A stretch of DNA of 64,000 bases, taken from assembly GCF_037076345.1 (NCBI RefSeq), contig NZ_AP024702.1, positions 930,001-994,000 of the forward strand, read 5' to 3'. The translations under genes and the position numbers were made by a program. Shown one piece after another: positions 36,464-45,661 of this stretch. Position 1 is the stretch's first letter; every line of letters starts with the position of its first letter. The notes under the pieces are model-generated. The model was not told where the DNA came from and searched no databases. It worked only from the letters and a program-made list of their open reading frames with translations. Source of the stretch: Haloferula helveola. Lineage in GTDB: Bacteria > Verrucomicrobiota > Verrucomicrobiia > Verrucomicrobiales > Akkermansiaceae.

Positions 36464-37600
36464 CTACGGGAACCGGAGCTCCAAGAACGGCACCGAATGG
36501 CTGAACAGCTTTTGGCCGTCCTCGCCGACCGCCGCCAGCTCGAGCTTCTTCCCTTCCCAGTCGATCTCGACCAGGCCGGCGTTGCGCTGGAAGTGCGACT
36601 TGCCGACGCGCAGCGAATTGTCGGCCGAGGCCCATCCGCGATTGGTATGCGACAGGCCGCTGCTGGTCATGTCATAGAACGGATATGAGCCGATTTGAGT
36701 CTTCGAGAGTTCGGCGAAGTGGACGTCGCCGGAAATCGCCACCGTGTGATCCGCGCGATGTTTCCGCAGCAGTTCGAAGAGGCGGCGCTGCTCGTGGGGG
36801 ACGTTGCCCCAGTTCTCCATCCCCTTCTCGACCGCCAGCACCTGGATACTGCTGGCGATGATCCTGACGTCGGCGGGGACTTTCAATTGACGCTCCAGCC
36901 ACGCCCACTGGGTTTCCCCGAGCAAGGTCAGCGACGGATCGTCGACGGGCCGGTACCATCCCACCGTGCGCGGCTTCCGCTTCTCCTTCGATCGGGGAAT
37001 CTCATCGCGGAAGTAGCGGGTATCCAGCAACAGGATCTGGCAACGCTTGCCGACCGGACCGAAGGTGTAGGAGGCGTACACGCCCTCCCTCTTCCGACGC
37101 GGCGAGTCGGCGGGATCCTTGAAGAAATCGAGGAAGATCTGCTGCGATTCCTTCCGCTTCGAGTAGGACTTCCCTCCGTCGTTGATCCCGTAGTCATGAT
37201 CGTCCCAGGTCGCGAGCAACGTGCTCGTTTCCCGCACCTTGCGAAAGCCGTCCACCGCTTCGAGTTCGGCGTACTTCTTGCGCAGCACGTCCATGTCCGC
37301 GGTGTCGCCGTAAATGTTGTCGCCGAGGAAAACGAACACGTCCGGCTTCTGCGCCAGCACGCCGTCAAAAGCGGTGTCCACCTTGTCCCGCGGATCGAAA
37401 CACGATCCGAAGGCGATCTTTGTGACGGCTTCCGGCTTGTGGAAATCCGCCGTCTCCTCGGCATTCGCCACGAGACCGCACGCCAAGGCGCCCGCGAAAA
37501 GAATCGCTGCTCCGAGGCCAACCGGCGGCATCCGGAATGACCGGGAGCCGCGAAACGACATCGACGGAAGCGGAAGACTGCAAACGGAATGGGATTTCAT
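36464..37600 (-). CDS. PhoD-like alkaline phosphatase/metallophosphatase, secreted
   Basis: A 378-residue protein. From the ATG at 37600 the N-terminus is longer than usual and the hydrophobic signal segment (VGLGAAILFAGALACGLVANA) follows; ATGs at 37561 or 37531 would give a more standard signal peptide. The metal-site motifs of PhoD-like enzymes are present: IAFGSCFDPRD, VFVFLGDNIYGD, WDDHDYGINDGG and AISGDVHFAEL. These enzymes hydrolyse phosphodiesters or monoesters in the periplasm with Fe/Ca or similar metals. It diverges from the peptidase gene at 37726. Confidence 0.9.
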   Translation of the reverse strand: MKSHSVCSLPLPSMSFRGSRSFRMPPVGLGAAILFAGALACGLVANAEETADFHKPEAVTKIAFGSCFDPRDKVDTAFDGVLAQKPDVFVFLGDNIYGDTADMDVLRKKYAELEAVDGFRKVRETSTLLATWDDHDYGINDGGKSYSKRKESQQIFLDFFKDPADSPRRKREGVYASYTFGPVGKRCQILLLDTRYFRDEIPRSKEKRKPRTVGWYRPVDDPSLTLLGETQWAWLERQLKVPADVRIIASSIQVLAVEKGMENWGNVPHEQRRLFELLRKHRADHTVAISGDVHFAELSKTQIGSYPFYDMTSSGLSHTNRGWASADNSLRVGKSHFQRNAGLVEIDWEGKKLELAAVGEDGQKLFSHSVPFLELRFP

Positions 37601-37725
37601 CCACGCGACATACTCCGCGCCCCGTGAACGGCTTTCACGTGCACGGACCCGCTCCCTCGCTGGCTAGCCGAGACTCGGTGATTGCCAGCCATGCCACCGC
37701 ATGGATCCTGCAACGCGGAAGCGCC

Positions 37726-38826
37726 ATGAATGACCGACCTTTCGAGCCAAGGGAAATGCAGGCGCGGCTCGACGCGGTCCGCCGCTGGATGGCCGACAAC
37801 GAACGCGACGCGCTCTACGTCACCCACCCGCCGAACGTCCGCTACCTGTCCGGCTTCCGCGGTGAACCGGCGGCGCTGTTCGTCGATCACGATCGGGCGA
37901 TCCTCATCACCCACGATCGCAGCAGCCGGTGGGCGCGGGCGCAGACATCGACTTTCGAGGTCATCTGCGATCCCGATCCCGTCGTCCACGCCGGCAAACT
38001 CATGGAAGGCCCCGCACTTCGAATCGGCGTCGATCATCACATCCCCCACACCACCCTGCTCTCGCTCCGTGGGGCATGGAACCGGCACACGCTCGAACCC
38101 TCGGATGGCATCGAGTCGCTTCGCCGGATCAAGTCGGAAGCCGAGATCGCCATCCTCCGCGACAGCCAGGCGATCAACGAACGGATCTTCCGTCGCGTCC
38201 TCGAACACATCCGTCCAGGCATGACCGAAAGAGCCGCGCAAGGAGTGATGCTCGCCGAGATGGCGGCGGACGAAGCCGTGGACGGCCCGTCATTCACTCC
38301 GATCGTGGCCAGTGCGGGAAACGCATGGGAGATCCACCATCAGCCCGACAGCACGGTCCTCCGGCAAGGCGACATGGTCATCCTCGACCTCGGCGTGATG
38401 CATGCCGGTTACGCGTCCGACATGACCCGGACGATCTGCCTCGGACCGGCGACCGATGCGATGCGCGAGATTCACTCGCTCGTCGGTCGCGCCCAGCAGG
38501 CGGCATTCGATGCCATCCGGCACGGGATTTCGGCGTATGCCGCCGACGCCGCTGCGCGGAGCGTGATCGAAGCGGCCGGGCACGGCAGTGCGTTCACCCA
38601 CGGACTGGGACACGGCATCGGTCTTGAAACCCACGATGCGGGCCTCCGGATGTCACCCTCAGCGCGCGACACCGAACTGCGGAATGGGATGGCGGTCACG
38701 GTCGAACCCGGAGTTTACCTTGAGGACCGGTTCGGCGTCCGCACCGAGGACGTGGTGATCGTCCGCGAGGACGGCATCGACAACCTCACCACATTCACCC
38801 ACGAGCTGATCGAACTCCCCACCTGA
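37726..38826 (+). CDS. Xaa-Pro aminopeptidase/peptidase family M24
   Basis: A 366-residue cytoplasmic metallopeptidase from ATG 37726 (MNDRPFEPREMQARLDAVRRWM); the open frame extends upstream without family support. The N-terminal creatinase-like domain (to about 120) is followed by the pita-bread domain with all five metal ligands: Asp in VILDLGV, Asp in ASDMTRT, His in GLGHGIG, Glu in VEPGVY and Glu in VRTEDVV. It is followed after three bases by a class IV aminotransferase homologue, so the two genes form an operon. Confidence 0.92.
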   Translation: MNDRPFEPREMQARLDAVRRWMADNERDALYVTHPPNVRYLSGFRGEPAALFVDHDRAILITHDRSSRWARAQTSTFEVICDPDPVVHAGKLMEGPALRIGVDHHIPHTTLLSLRGAWNRHTLEPSDGIESLRRIKSEAEIAILRDSQAINERIFRRVLEHIRPGMTERAAQGVMLAEMAADEAVDGPSFTPIVASAGNAWEIHHQPDSTVLRQGDMVILDLGVMHAGYASDMTRTICLGPATDAMREIHSLVGRAQQAAFDAIRHGISAYAADAAARSVIEAAGHGSAFTHGLGHGIGLETHDAGLRMSPSARDTELRNGMAVTVEPGVYLEDRFGVRTEDVVIVREDGIDNLTTFTHELIELPT

Positions 38827-38829
38827 GGC

Positions 38830-39771
<942 letters not shown>

Positions 39772-40120
39772 CGAGAGCGAAGCCTCCCCAATACGCCCGC
39801 CACCGTGGTTCGTAGTTCCCCGTTTACGGGGTCGCGTCGGTCCGGCTCTCCAGCCACGGCCTGAAGCCATGACTCCCACAAGCTTCGCAAAATGAGCCGC
39901 CGTTCCCCGATCGCCATGGATGGAACCGCCAAGGCGCCAAGGCCGCAAAGGAAGGCATATCCATCCGTCTTGGCGTCCTTGGCGGCTTGGCGGTGAACCA
40001 AACCGAGTGAGAACCCTCAGAGAAAGCCCTCATGCGCCTCCTAGCCACTCCCCGCAAACCCGCATCGACCAAACGCACTCCGACACGATAGTTTCCCTCC
40101 CGTCACCCGTTCTCTCCCCG
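39772..40120. repeat. Intergenic region with two dispersed repeats
   Basis: 349 bases without a gene. 39806-39880 is a second copy of the CCCCGTTTACGGGG hairpin repeat also found at 22652. 39918-39998 contains both orientations of the GGCGCCAAGG/TTGGCGTCCTTGGCGG repeat also found at 24152. The promoter of the cytochrome c gene must lie in the last part; no clear -35/-10 was assigned. Confidence 0.6.
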
Positions 40121-41593
40121 ATGATTCGACCTTGGTTCATCCTCACTGCCGTCCTCACCGCTCCCGCCATCGCCCAGGACGGAGGCCAGCTTTACACCAC
40201 CTACTGCAGCGCCTGCCACGCCGAGAACGGCATGGGCGCGACCGGCGGACAGTTCCCGCCGCTGGCCGGAAGCGAGTGGATCAAGGACACCCCCGACCGC
40301 GCGATTCAGATCGTCCTCCACGGACTCGAGGGACCGGTCGAGGTCAAAGGCCAGCCCTACAACCTCGCGATGCCCCCGCAGGGCGCGGTGCTGCCCGACG
40401 ACCAGATCGCGGCGATCCTCACCTACGTTCGGTCGTCGTGGGGAAACGACGCCGGCAAGGTCACACCGGAGATGGTGACGAAGGCACGGGCCGCCACCGC
40501 CGACCGCGCCGCCCCTTGGACCGCAGCGGAGATCCTCAAGCTCCACCCGCTTCCCAAGACTCCCTCGCCGCTCAAGAACCTCACCTCCCGGGTCTACCAC
40601 GGAAAGTGGGAGCACCTCCCCAAGTTCGACGAACTCACCGCCGAAAACTACGAAGAGGAACAGGACGGCATCATCAGTCTGAAGCACGCCGGCCGGAAGG
40701 ACTTCTTCGGCATGGTTTGGGAGGCGGACTTCATCGCGCCCGGCGATGGCGAATACCTGTTCCGGTTCTCATGCAGCGACGGCGGGCGGGTCATCCTCGA
40801 TGATCAGGTAATTCTCGAAGTCCACGGACGCGGACCGATGAATGGCGCGCGGACCGTGGCCTGCATCGAGGAACTGAAGGGTGGCTCGCACTCGTTCCGG
40901 GTCGAATACTACGAGTACGACGGGGACGAAGGCATCTCGCTGACGTGGTCGGGGCCCGACGGCAAGTTCTCCGGAGCCCTGACCGACACGGTCTTCCAGC
41001 GCCCGACGGAGGCGCCATCGATCCCGGTCGAGCCCACCGCCGGGCGGGCGGCGATCTTCCGCAGCTTCATCGACGGCACCACGCCCCGCGGGATCGGCAT
41101 CGGATTCCCGGGTGGCGTCAATCTCGTCTACTCGGCCGACAACCTCGCGCCGGAACTCCTGTGGACCGGACCCTTCGTCGACGCCGGTGACCAATGGACC
41201 GGACGCGGTGTGAACCCGACACCGCCGGCCGGAGAAAACGTCGCGCGGCTCTCGCAAACCCCGGCCTTCCCGATCCAAGCCCGCTTCGAAGGCTACGAAC
41301 TCGATCCCGCCGGCAACCCGACTTTCCTGGTCCGCATCGGCGACACCCACATCACGGATCACTACCAACCGGCCGGCGGCCACTCGTTCAAACGCACTCT
41401 CACCAGCAAGGGAGAATCGACCACCATTCTCATTTCCGAGACCCTCCCGGTCGAACCGCTCGAAGACGGCTGGCAGATCGGCGAACGCATCACCCTGCAG
41501 ATCGGCGACGCCCACCCCATCCTCCGCAACAACCGGCTCTATCTCGAGTTGCCGAGTTCGGGAGCGACCACGCTGCGCTACACCCTGAAGTAA
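40121..41593 (+). CDS. Cytochrome c-PA14 domain protein, secreted
   Basis: A 490-residue protein from ATG 40121, where the signal peptide MIRPWFILTAVLTAPAIAQ begins; the 67 upstream in-frame residues come from the repeat region. A cytochrome c domain follows at once (C29-S-A-C-H33, with PPLAGSEWI and NLAMPPQG holding the likely axial Met). Residues about 160-300 are a PA14-like beta domain (SRVYHGKWEHLPKFDEL, DGEYLFRFSCSDGGRVILDDQVIL, VEYYEYDGDEGISLTWSGPDG). The C-terminal about 170 residues resemble the region found after PA14 in planctomycete dehydrogenase-associated proteins. Probably a periplasmic electron carrier with a carbohydrate-binding part (inference). Confidence 0.87.
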   Translation: MIRPWFILTAVLTAPAIAQDGGQLYTTYCSACHAENGMGATGGQFPPLAGSEWIKDTPDRAIQIVLHGLEGPVEVKGQPYNLAMPPQGAVLPDDQIAAILTYVRSSWGNDAGKVTPEMVTKARAATADRAAPWTAAEILKLHPLPKTPSPLKNLTSRVYHGKWEHLPKFDELTAENYEEEQDGIISLKHAGRKDFFGMVWEADFIAPGDGEYLFRFSCSDGGRVILDDQVILEVHGRGPMNGARTVACIEELKGGSHSFRVEYYEYDGDEGISLTWSGPDGKFSGALTDTVFQRPTEAPSIPVEPTAGRAAIFRSFIDGTTPRGIGIGFPGGVNLVYSADNLAPELLWTGPFVDAGDQWTGRGVNPTPPAGENVARLSQTPAFPIQARFEGYELDPAGNPTFLVRIGDTHITDHYQPAGGHSFKRTLTSKGESTTILISETLPVEPLEDGWQIGERITLQIGDAHPILRNNRLYLELPSSGATTLRYTLK

Positions 41594-41644
41594 GCGGAGC
41601 CCACAGTCGGCTTCGAGCATCGGGGCCAGGGTCTAGGGGCCGGG

Positions 41645-41832
41645 AATGGAGCGCCGGTTATGAAACCGGCATCTTCCGTGAGGCCGAGCCGGTGATCAGT
41701 GGTCGGTGGCCAGTGGTCAGAAATGCAGCGCAGGACATGAAGCCGGCACCTTCCGTGAGGCCAAGCCGGTGATCAGAAGTTCGTGGCCGGTGGCCGGAAA
41801 AGGAGCGCCGGTTATGAAACCGGCATGTTCTG
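41645..41832. repeat. 77-bp tandem repeat, about 2.5 copies
   Basis: The GCGC of the motif GGAGCGCCGGTTATGAAACC lies at 41651, 41728 (degenerate: GCAGCGCAGGACATGAAGCC) and 41805, an exact 77-base period. Each unit continues with CCGGCA-CTTCCGTGAGGCC-AGCCGGTGATCAG. The ends of units 1 and 2 contain degenerate GACCACT-type heptamers (AGTGGTC). Unit 3 runs into the composite repeat at 41799. Confidence 0.8.
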
Positions 41833-41982
41833 TGAGCCGGCGCCACCGAGATCGCAAGGCACACCGGTAAAAAAAGCCCCATCGGGGCTTCATCTTTTAG
41901 CCCAGGGTAAGCGCAGCGCACCCTGGGTCATCCATGCTCCGGCACAGCCGCACGTCTCAGATCAAGGCGGAGCCTTGATTCG
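41799..41982. repeat. Composite hairpin repeat, copy 2
   Basis: Reverse complement of the block at 29266-29449, with the same hairpins in the same order: GCCGGTTATGAAACCGGC, AGCCCCATCGGGGCT, a CCCAGGGT...ACCCTGGG stem and ATCAAGGCGGAGCCTTGAT. A second copy of the last hairpin (ATCAAGGCGCAGCCTTGAT) overlaps the stop of the integrase gene at about 42033-42051. Confidence 0.75.
41874..41898. terminator. Possible bidirectional terminator
   Basis: Stem AAGCCCC-ATC-GGGGCTT at 41874-41890, with A residues on the left side and TTCATCTTTT on the right. It is downstream of both the cytochrome c gene and the convergent integrase gene, so it could end transcription from either side. It is also part of the composite repeat. 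Confidence 0.5.
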
Positions 41983-41989
41983 CACCCAA

Positions 41990-42024
41990 CTCTTCACTCT
42001 CCGCTCCAAGCTCTCCCCTCCAAG
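41990..42024. repeat. Degenerate heptanucleotide array (CTCTCCG/CTCCAAG)
   Basis: Five seven-base units (CTCTTCA, CTCTCCG, CTCCAAG, CTCTCCC, CTCCAAG) just beyond the integrase stop codon. Five more units (CTCTCCG, CTCCCCG, CTCCGCA, CTCTCCG, CTCTCAT) lie at 42063-42097 inside the integrase reading frame, so the last about 18 residues of the integrase (GAGSGESGSNQ) come from repeat sequence. Confidence 0.75.
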
Positions 42025-42029
42025 ACTTC

Positions 42030-43367
42030 TCAGATCAAGGCGCAGCCTTGATTCGATCCAGACTCTCCGCTCCCCGCTCCGCACTCTCCGCTCTCATCCA
42101 GCGGACTCGTCACGCCAAGACCGCTCACACCCACCGCCACGTGGAGGTAGATCTCCGTCGTCGTGATGTCTTCGTGCCCCAGCAGTTCCTGGATCCTCCG
42201 CAAGTCCGTCCCGCCCTCCAGCAGGTGCGTGGCAAACGAATGGCGCAGCGCATGGCTCGTCACCCCTTTCTCGATCCCGGCCGCCGCCGCCGCGCGCTTG
42301 ATCGCCCGGTTGTAAACGCTGTCGTGCAGGTGATGCCGGCGGATGATCCCCTCCGGCGCCCCTTCACTTCCAACCGTCGCCGGATCGACCGCCGTCTTCA
42401 TCGCCGGAAACAACCAGAACCACTCGAACCCCTCCGCCGCACGCCGGAGTTTCCGCGCCAGCGCGTTGGGCATCCACACCCCGGCCAATCCCGCCTCGCG
42501 GTCCTCCAGCCATACCGCCCGCGCCGCCTCGATCTGCCGTGCCACCGCCTCCCGCAGGCTCTTGGGCAGCACCGTCATCCGGTCCTTGTCTCCTTTCCCG
42601 GCACGCACCGTCAGCGTGCCGCGCTGCAGGTCCACGTCCTTGATCCGCAAGCGCACCAGTTCCATCAGCCGCAGCCCGGCCCCGTACTGCAGTCGCGCCG
42701 CAAGCGCGTAGCGGGCCTCCCTTGCCTCCATCTTCGCGAAAAGCCTCCGCGTCTCCTCCTTCGAGAGCACCACCGGGACCTTCGCCGCCGTCTTGCGCAG
42801 CTTCACTCCGAAGACCGGATCCTCCACTCCGCACACCTTCTTGAAGAAGAACGCCAACGCGTTGAGCGCCTGCTTCTGGGTCGAGTAGGCGCAGTCCTCG
42901 TCCTCCACCACCGAGGTCAGGAAACGCGTGGCCGTTTCCACTTCCATCGCCGCGCGTTGGTCGCCGGCGAACCTCGCATACCGCGCCGCCCAGCCGCTGT
43001 AGCAGAGCTTCGTGCGCCTCGCCAATCCCAGCCTCGATCCCGCGCTGCGGACCGCCGCCCGGACCCGCTCCGGCAGACTCCGATGGTCCGCACCGGCCTC
43101 CGCGCAGGCCGCCAGCCATTCCAGATACCATTGAAGGGCCGCTTCCCACTGTTCGAGCTGCCATTTCTCCCGATCCACGCCTTCACGCAGCACCTCCTCG
43201 CGCCAGAAGAGCCGGGCCGCGGCGCGTCCCGCGGGCATCTCGCGACGGAGGCGGAAATTCTCGAACCATTCGAGGGTCATGAGAAACCCCTCTCGGTCGC
43301 GTTGCGCGACGCCGCGACACTCCGAAAGGTCCTTGCGCCAGCACCAGCGGTTTTTGATCGCGGTCAT
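42030..43367 (-). CDS. intI: Integron integrase (tyrosine recombinase)
   Basis: A 445-residue integron integrase. The tyrosine recombinase core has Arg in QYGAGLRLMELVRLRIKDVD, H-x-x-R in SHALRHSFATHLLEGG, LLGHEDITTTEIYLH with the nucleophilic Tyr, and the end VSGLGVTSPLD. The IntI-specific insertion that separates it from XerC/D is present: WMPNALARKLRRAAEGFEWFWLFPA followed by IIRRHHLHDSVYNRAIKRA. The N-terminal extension of about 80 residues is usual in verrucomicrobial IntI. ATG 43367 is preceded by GAGG at five bases; ATGs at 43400 and 43439 are alternatives, the latter upstream of the LexA-type box. Read away from the cassette array, the classical integron geometry. Confidence 0.95.
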   Translation of the reverse strand: MTAIKNRWCWRKDLSECRGVAQRDREGFLMTLEWFENFRLRREMPAGRAAARLFWREEVLREGVDREKWQLEQWEAALQWYLEWLAACAEAGADHRSLPERVRAAVRSAGSRLGLARRTKLCYSGWAARYARFAGDQRAAMEVETATRFLTSVVEDEDCAYSTQKQALNALAFFFKKVCGVEDPVFGVKLRKTAAKVPVVLSKEETRRLFAKMEAREARYALAARLQYGAGLRLMELVRLRIKDVDLQRGTLTVRAGKGDKDRMTVLPKSLREAVARQIEAARAVWLEDREAGLAGVWMPNALARKLRRAAEGFEWFWLFPAMKTAVDPATVGSEGAPEGIIRRHHLHDSVYNRAIKRAAAAAGIEKGVTSHALRHSFATHLLEGGTDLRRIQELLGHEDITTTEIYLHVAVGVSGLGVTSPLDESGECGAGSGESGSNQGCALI

Positions 43368-43411
43368 GACAGCCTCGATAGCGGGTGGAGGGAAGCGCAT
43401 CAACCTTAAAA

Positions 43412-43425
43412 TGTTCAAAAGAACA
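43412..43425. promoter_or_regulatory. LexA-type operator upstream of intI
   Basis: TGTTCAAAAGAACA is a perfect TGTTC-N4-GAACA palindrome, 12 bases upstream of the ATG at 43400 and 45 bases upstream of the ATG at 43367. This form matches the LexA-binding motif reported for Verrucomicrobia, as I recall it. In other phyla intI is repressed by LexA and induced by the SOS response. The site argues that the integrase starts at 43400 or 43367, not 43439. Confidence 0.7.
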
Positions 43426-43559
43426 CCTATGGCGCGCATGACCCTTGCTTTGGCCCGGTCGATTGTAGTCGGTATATCAGATTTTCCTCCGCCGGACCGC
43501 AGCCGTCCTTTCCGCCCCCGGATATCACGCTCCCGATCTCGGTTTCCCCTTGTGAAACC

Positions 43560-43639
43560 GGGGATTCACCCGTCATCCTGCCACCCAACGGTTCCCTGGA
43601 TCTACGACCGGGAGCACCTACGAATAAATACTGTTCTGC
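43560..43639 (+). other. attI recombination site (junction with first cassette)
   Basis: The first cassette begins at the G^TT of GTTCTGC (43633-43639), complementary to the R'' box GCAGAAC of that cassette's own attC (44158). The sequence between the integrase and this point (43440-43632) has no gene and must contain attI and the cassette promoter. The left limit given is a guess. Confidence 0.6.
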
Positions 43640-43644
43640 TGAGA

Positions 43645-44256
43645 ATGAGACAAGCGCTCCTCATCATCGGTTGCTGCTGTAGCGTGTCGCTTGCCCCGTT
43701 CGTCGTTGCTGAGCTGGAGGGCGAGTATCCGCCCCAACCACTTTGTGTCTACACGCTGGCCGACGACGACTACATCCGGGCGGGAGCGCCGAGAATTCCA
43801 GTTGTCGTCACTGTCCTCAATGCCAACGGCAAGCCAATCGAAGGTGCCGCCGTCGCGCTGATGCGACTTGGCGAGGGCGGATTCACCGAGAGCGATGTTC
43901 AGGGACCGGCGAATCCACGAACTGATGGATCCGGAACAGCGGTGCTCCAGTATCCGGCAACCACGACGATGAACTACCTTCTTGATTTGCCTGAGGTCCA
44001 TCTCGATCTGATTGGCGCCATTACTGCCGTTCATCCGGATCTCGGGACGGCCAGTGTTGAACTCGGCGATCTCTACAAAGAGCCCTTGAAGCTATTTGAC
44101 ACCGCTATGACACCTTGGGTCACGGTCCGCTTCGGCCCAGAGCCCAAAACCAACAATGCAGAACAAGGCGGCGCTGGAGAACCCGCTACCCGCTCCGAGT
44201 CGGATTCGGAGGGTGGCCAGAAACCTCAACCAGAAGCGGAGGGGCGCTCCCGGTAG
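43645..44256 (+). CDS. Integron cassette 1: secreted hypothetical protein
   Basis: A 203-residue protein starting 11 bases after the cassette boundary. Signal peptide MRQALLIIGCCCSVSLAPFVVA. A region about residues 50-130 (VPVVVTVLNANGKPIEGAAVALMRLGEGGFTE) resembles a carboxypeptidase-regulatory/Ig-like beta-sandwich. The Ser/Glu/Gln-rich C-terminal tail is encoded by the attC site itself, and the stop codon lies inside attC, as is common for cassette genes. Not otherwise recognised. Expression is probably from a promoter in the attI region. Confidence 0.8.
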   Translation: MRQALLIIGCCCSVSLAPFVVAELEGEYPPQPLCVYTLADDDYIRAGAPRIPVVVTVLNANGKPIEGAAVALMRLGEGGFTESDVQGPANPRTDGSGTAVLQYPATTTMNYLLDLPEVHLDLIGAITAVHPDLGTASVELGDLYKEPLKLFDTAMTPWVTVRFGPEPKTNNAEQGGAGEPATRSESDSEGGQKPQPEAEGRSR

Positions 44257-44282
44257 CGGGTCCCAGGCCTTCAACGTTCGGC
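44158..44282 (+). other. attC site of cassette 1
   Basis: R'' GCAGAAC at 44158, R' GTTCGGC at 44276-44282. The arms pair: the left arm GCAGAACAAGGC...ACCCGCTACC matches the reverse complement of GGTAGCGGGTCCCAGG...GTTCGGC. Length 125 bases. Confidence 0.8.
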
Positions 44283-44288
44283 TGAAGA

Positions 44289-44678
44289 ATGAACCTTAGA
44301 GAGATCATCGAGGGTGAGGCGCCTCTGAGTGCGGACGAGATTGGAATGTATCTACCGTCAGAGCCTTACGGGAAGGTGCTGATCATTGCCGATGAATTGG
44401 AGGATGAGTCGCGAGAGCTCTTGGAGCAGCTCAGCACTCAGTGGGATTCCCTCTGGCCGAAGCTCCGATCGGAATTGGAGGAAGGGCTTGCAGACCATTC
44501 ACGCTCTGGCCAAAGGCTCGAGGAGGGAGCGTTTTCCGCAAGCATTCGGCCACTGTATGAGGAGGATACCGACTTCGGAGCCGATTGTGAGCTGGTGATC
44601 ACCTTCGACGTCGGCGGACCCCAGTGGGATTGCTCCCTGCGAGACGGAACGATTGTCCATTTCCAACCCGTTTTTTAG
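44289..44678 (+). CDS. Integron cassette 2: hypothetical protein
   Basis: A 129-residue acidic cytoplasmic protein whose ATG is 12 bases after the cassette boundary (G^TT at 44276). Contains LSADEIGMYLPSEPYGKVLIIADELEDESRELLEQL and the strand-rich end ADCELVITFDVGGPQWDCSL. No known motif. Composition is less GC-rich than the flanking chromosome, as expected for a mobile cassette. Confidence 0.75.
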   Translation: MNLREIIEGEAPLSADEIGMYLPSEPYGKVLIIADELEDESRELLEQLSTQWDSLWPKLRSELEEGLADHSRSGQRLEEGAFSASIRPLYEEDTDFGADCELVITFDVGGPQWDCSLRDGTIVHFQPVF

Positions 44679-44707
44679 TGACCGGATAGGCCGTCCGGAA
44701 CCAAACC

Positions 44708-44834
44708 GCCGAACAAGCCATGGAAGATCGACGCTCAACCGCCGTCTTGTTGAACGCCCCACCGGCGCCGAGCACCGTTCCCATTTCCTCGACGTGCGGC
44801 CTTGTGCTCGCGCGTCTTCACTGAGACGTTGTGC
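44708..44834 (+). other. attC site of cassette 2
   Basis: R'' GCCGAAC at 44708-44714 is complementary to the start of cassette 2 (GTTCGGC at 44276). R' is GTTGTGC at 44828-44834. Arms GAAGATCGACGCTC and GCTCGCGCGTCTTC can pair. Confidence 0.8.
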
Positions 44835-44840
44835 CAGAAA

Positions 44841-45236
44841 ATGAACAAGGACGAGTATCTCGAGAAGTTCGTGTTCAATGGCCTTACCAATCTAAACCAT
44901 GGGTTTGACGCAGAGGGCACCAAGTATTTCTCGGGATCGGAGTTTAGGTCGGTTCTTTGCCGAGTGGAGAAGCTAGGTATCGGCATTTATGGAATCGAAC
45001 CATGGAAGAACGGGGATCTTTACGACGTCAGGGTGTGCGAGGATTACGAGCTTAATCCTTCAAACCCTCAATGGTATTGGAAGGCGTTCGAAGCCTTCAC
45101 TAAGGAAGACCGAGGATTACTCTACGCTGCAACTTTTCACGTTCCCGAGCGCCTGCTAAATGAACAAGCACAACAAGCCGGCGATGGCGACGCCTACCAG
45201 CGGCCTTCCATGAGAAGGCAGTCAACTGGGAATTGA
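44841..45236 (+). CDS. Integron cassette 3: hypothetical protein, 3' end altered by IS insertion
   Basis: A 131-residue soluble protein from ATG 44841, 12 bases after the cassette boundary. Contains NGLTNLNHGFDAEGTKYFSGSEF and GIEPWKNGDLYDVRVCEDYELNPSN; not recognised. The IS insertion in the following attC replaces the natural end: without it the frame would close after Q-R-P-C, with it the last ten residues (SMRRQSTGN) come from the IS. Probably still functional, because the change affects only the tail. Confidence 0.72.
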   Translation: MNKDEYLEKFVFNGLTNLNHGFDAEGTKYFSGSEFRSVLCRVEKLGIGIYGIEPWKNGDLYDVRVCEDYELNPSNPQWYWKAFEAFTKEDRGLLYAATFHVPERLLNEQAQQAGDGDAYQRPSMRRQSTGN

Positions 45237-45661
45237 GGTTTGCCTCAACATTCGTTCTGGAGTGTTAGGATTGGAAGATGTCCCCCCGCTCCCCGGGGGG
45301 ACGGGAGGGGCGAAGCCCCCGGATGGGGGTTTGGGGGGGAACCGAGTGTGGTCGAGCTGACCCCAGCTCGGCGGGGTGCGGGGCGGCAGCCCCGTGTCGT
45401 TACCGAGCGAGTGCTGCTGCGGCGGTCACGGAATGAAACAAGGCTCCGGGCTTCCATTCGCATTTGTCCGGCCCGCTTCCGTTTGGGGCCGGGTGCATGA
45501 TTCGATCCTTGCTTCGTTGTTCTCATGGAGAGGGGTGGGACGCTGCCATCTTGTTAGCGCACTCGGGGCCTCTCGGCCTGGTGCTGCCGCGGTGCCGCAG
45601 TCGTCCCGAATCTGTTGGGAAGTCGTTTCATCGTGGGAAAAGGGTCGCCGTGCGCGGCGGG
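45222..45661 (-). ncRNA. Candidate bridge/seek RNA region of IS copy 1
   Basis: The non-coding 440 bases lie downstream of the transposase stop, where IS1111-type elements encode their targeting RNA. It contains G-rich palindromes near 45283-45340 (CTCCCCGGGGGG and GGCGAAGCCCCC). Exact RNA ends cannot be set by eye. Confidence 0.4.

Noticed and set aside
42048-43409. 453-codon plus-strand frame opposite the integron integrase
   Set aside because: Arg/Pro/His-rich translation; the minus strand has complete IntI motifs.
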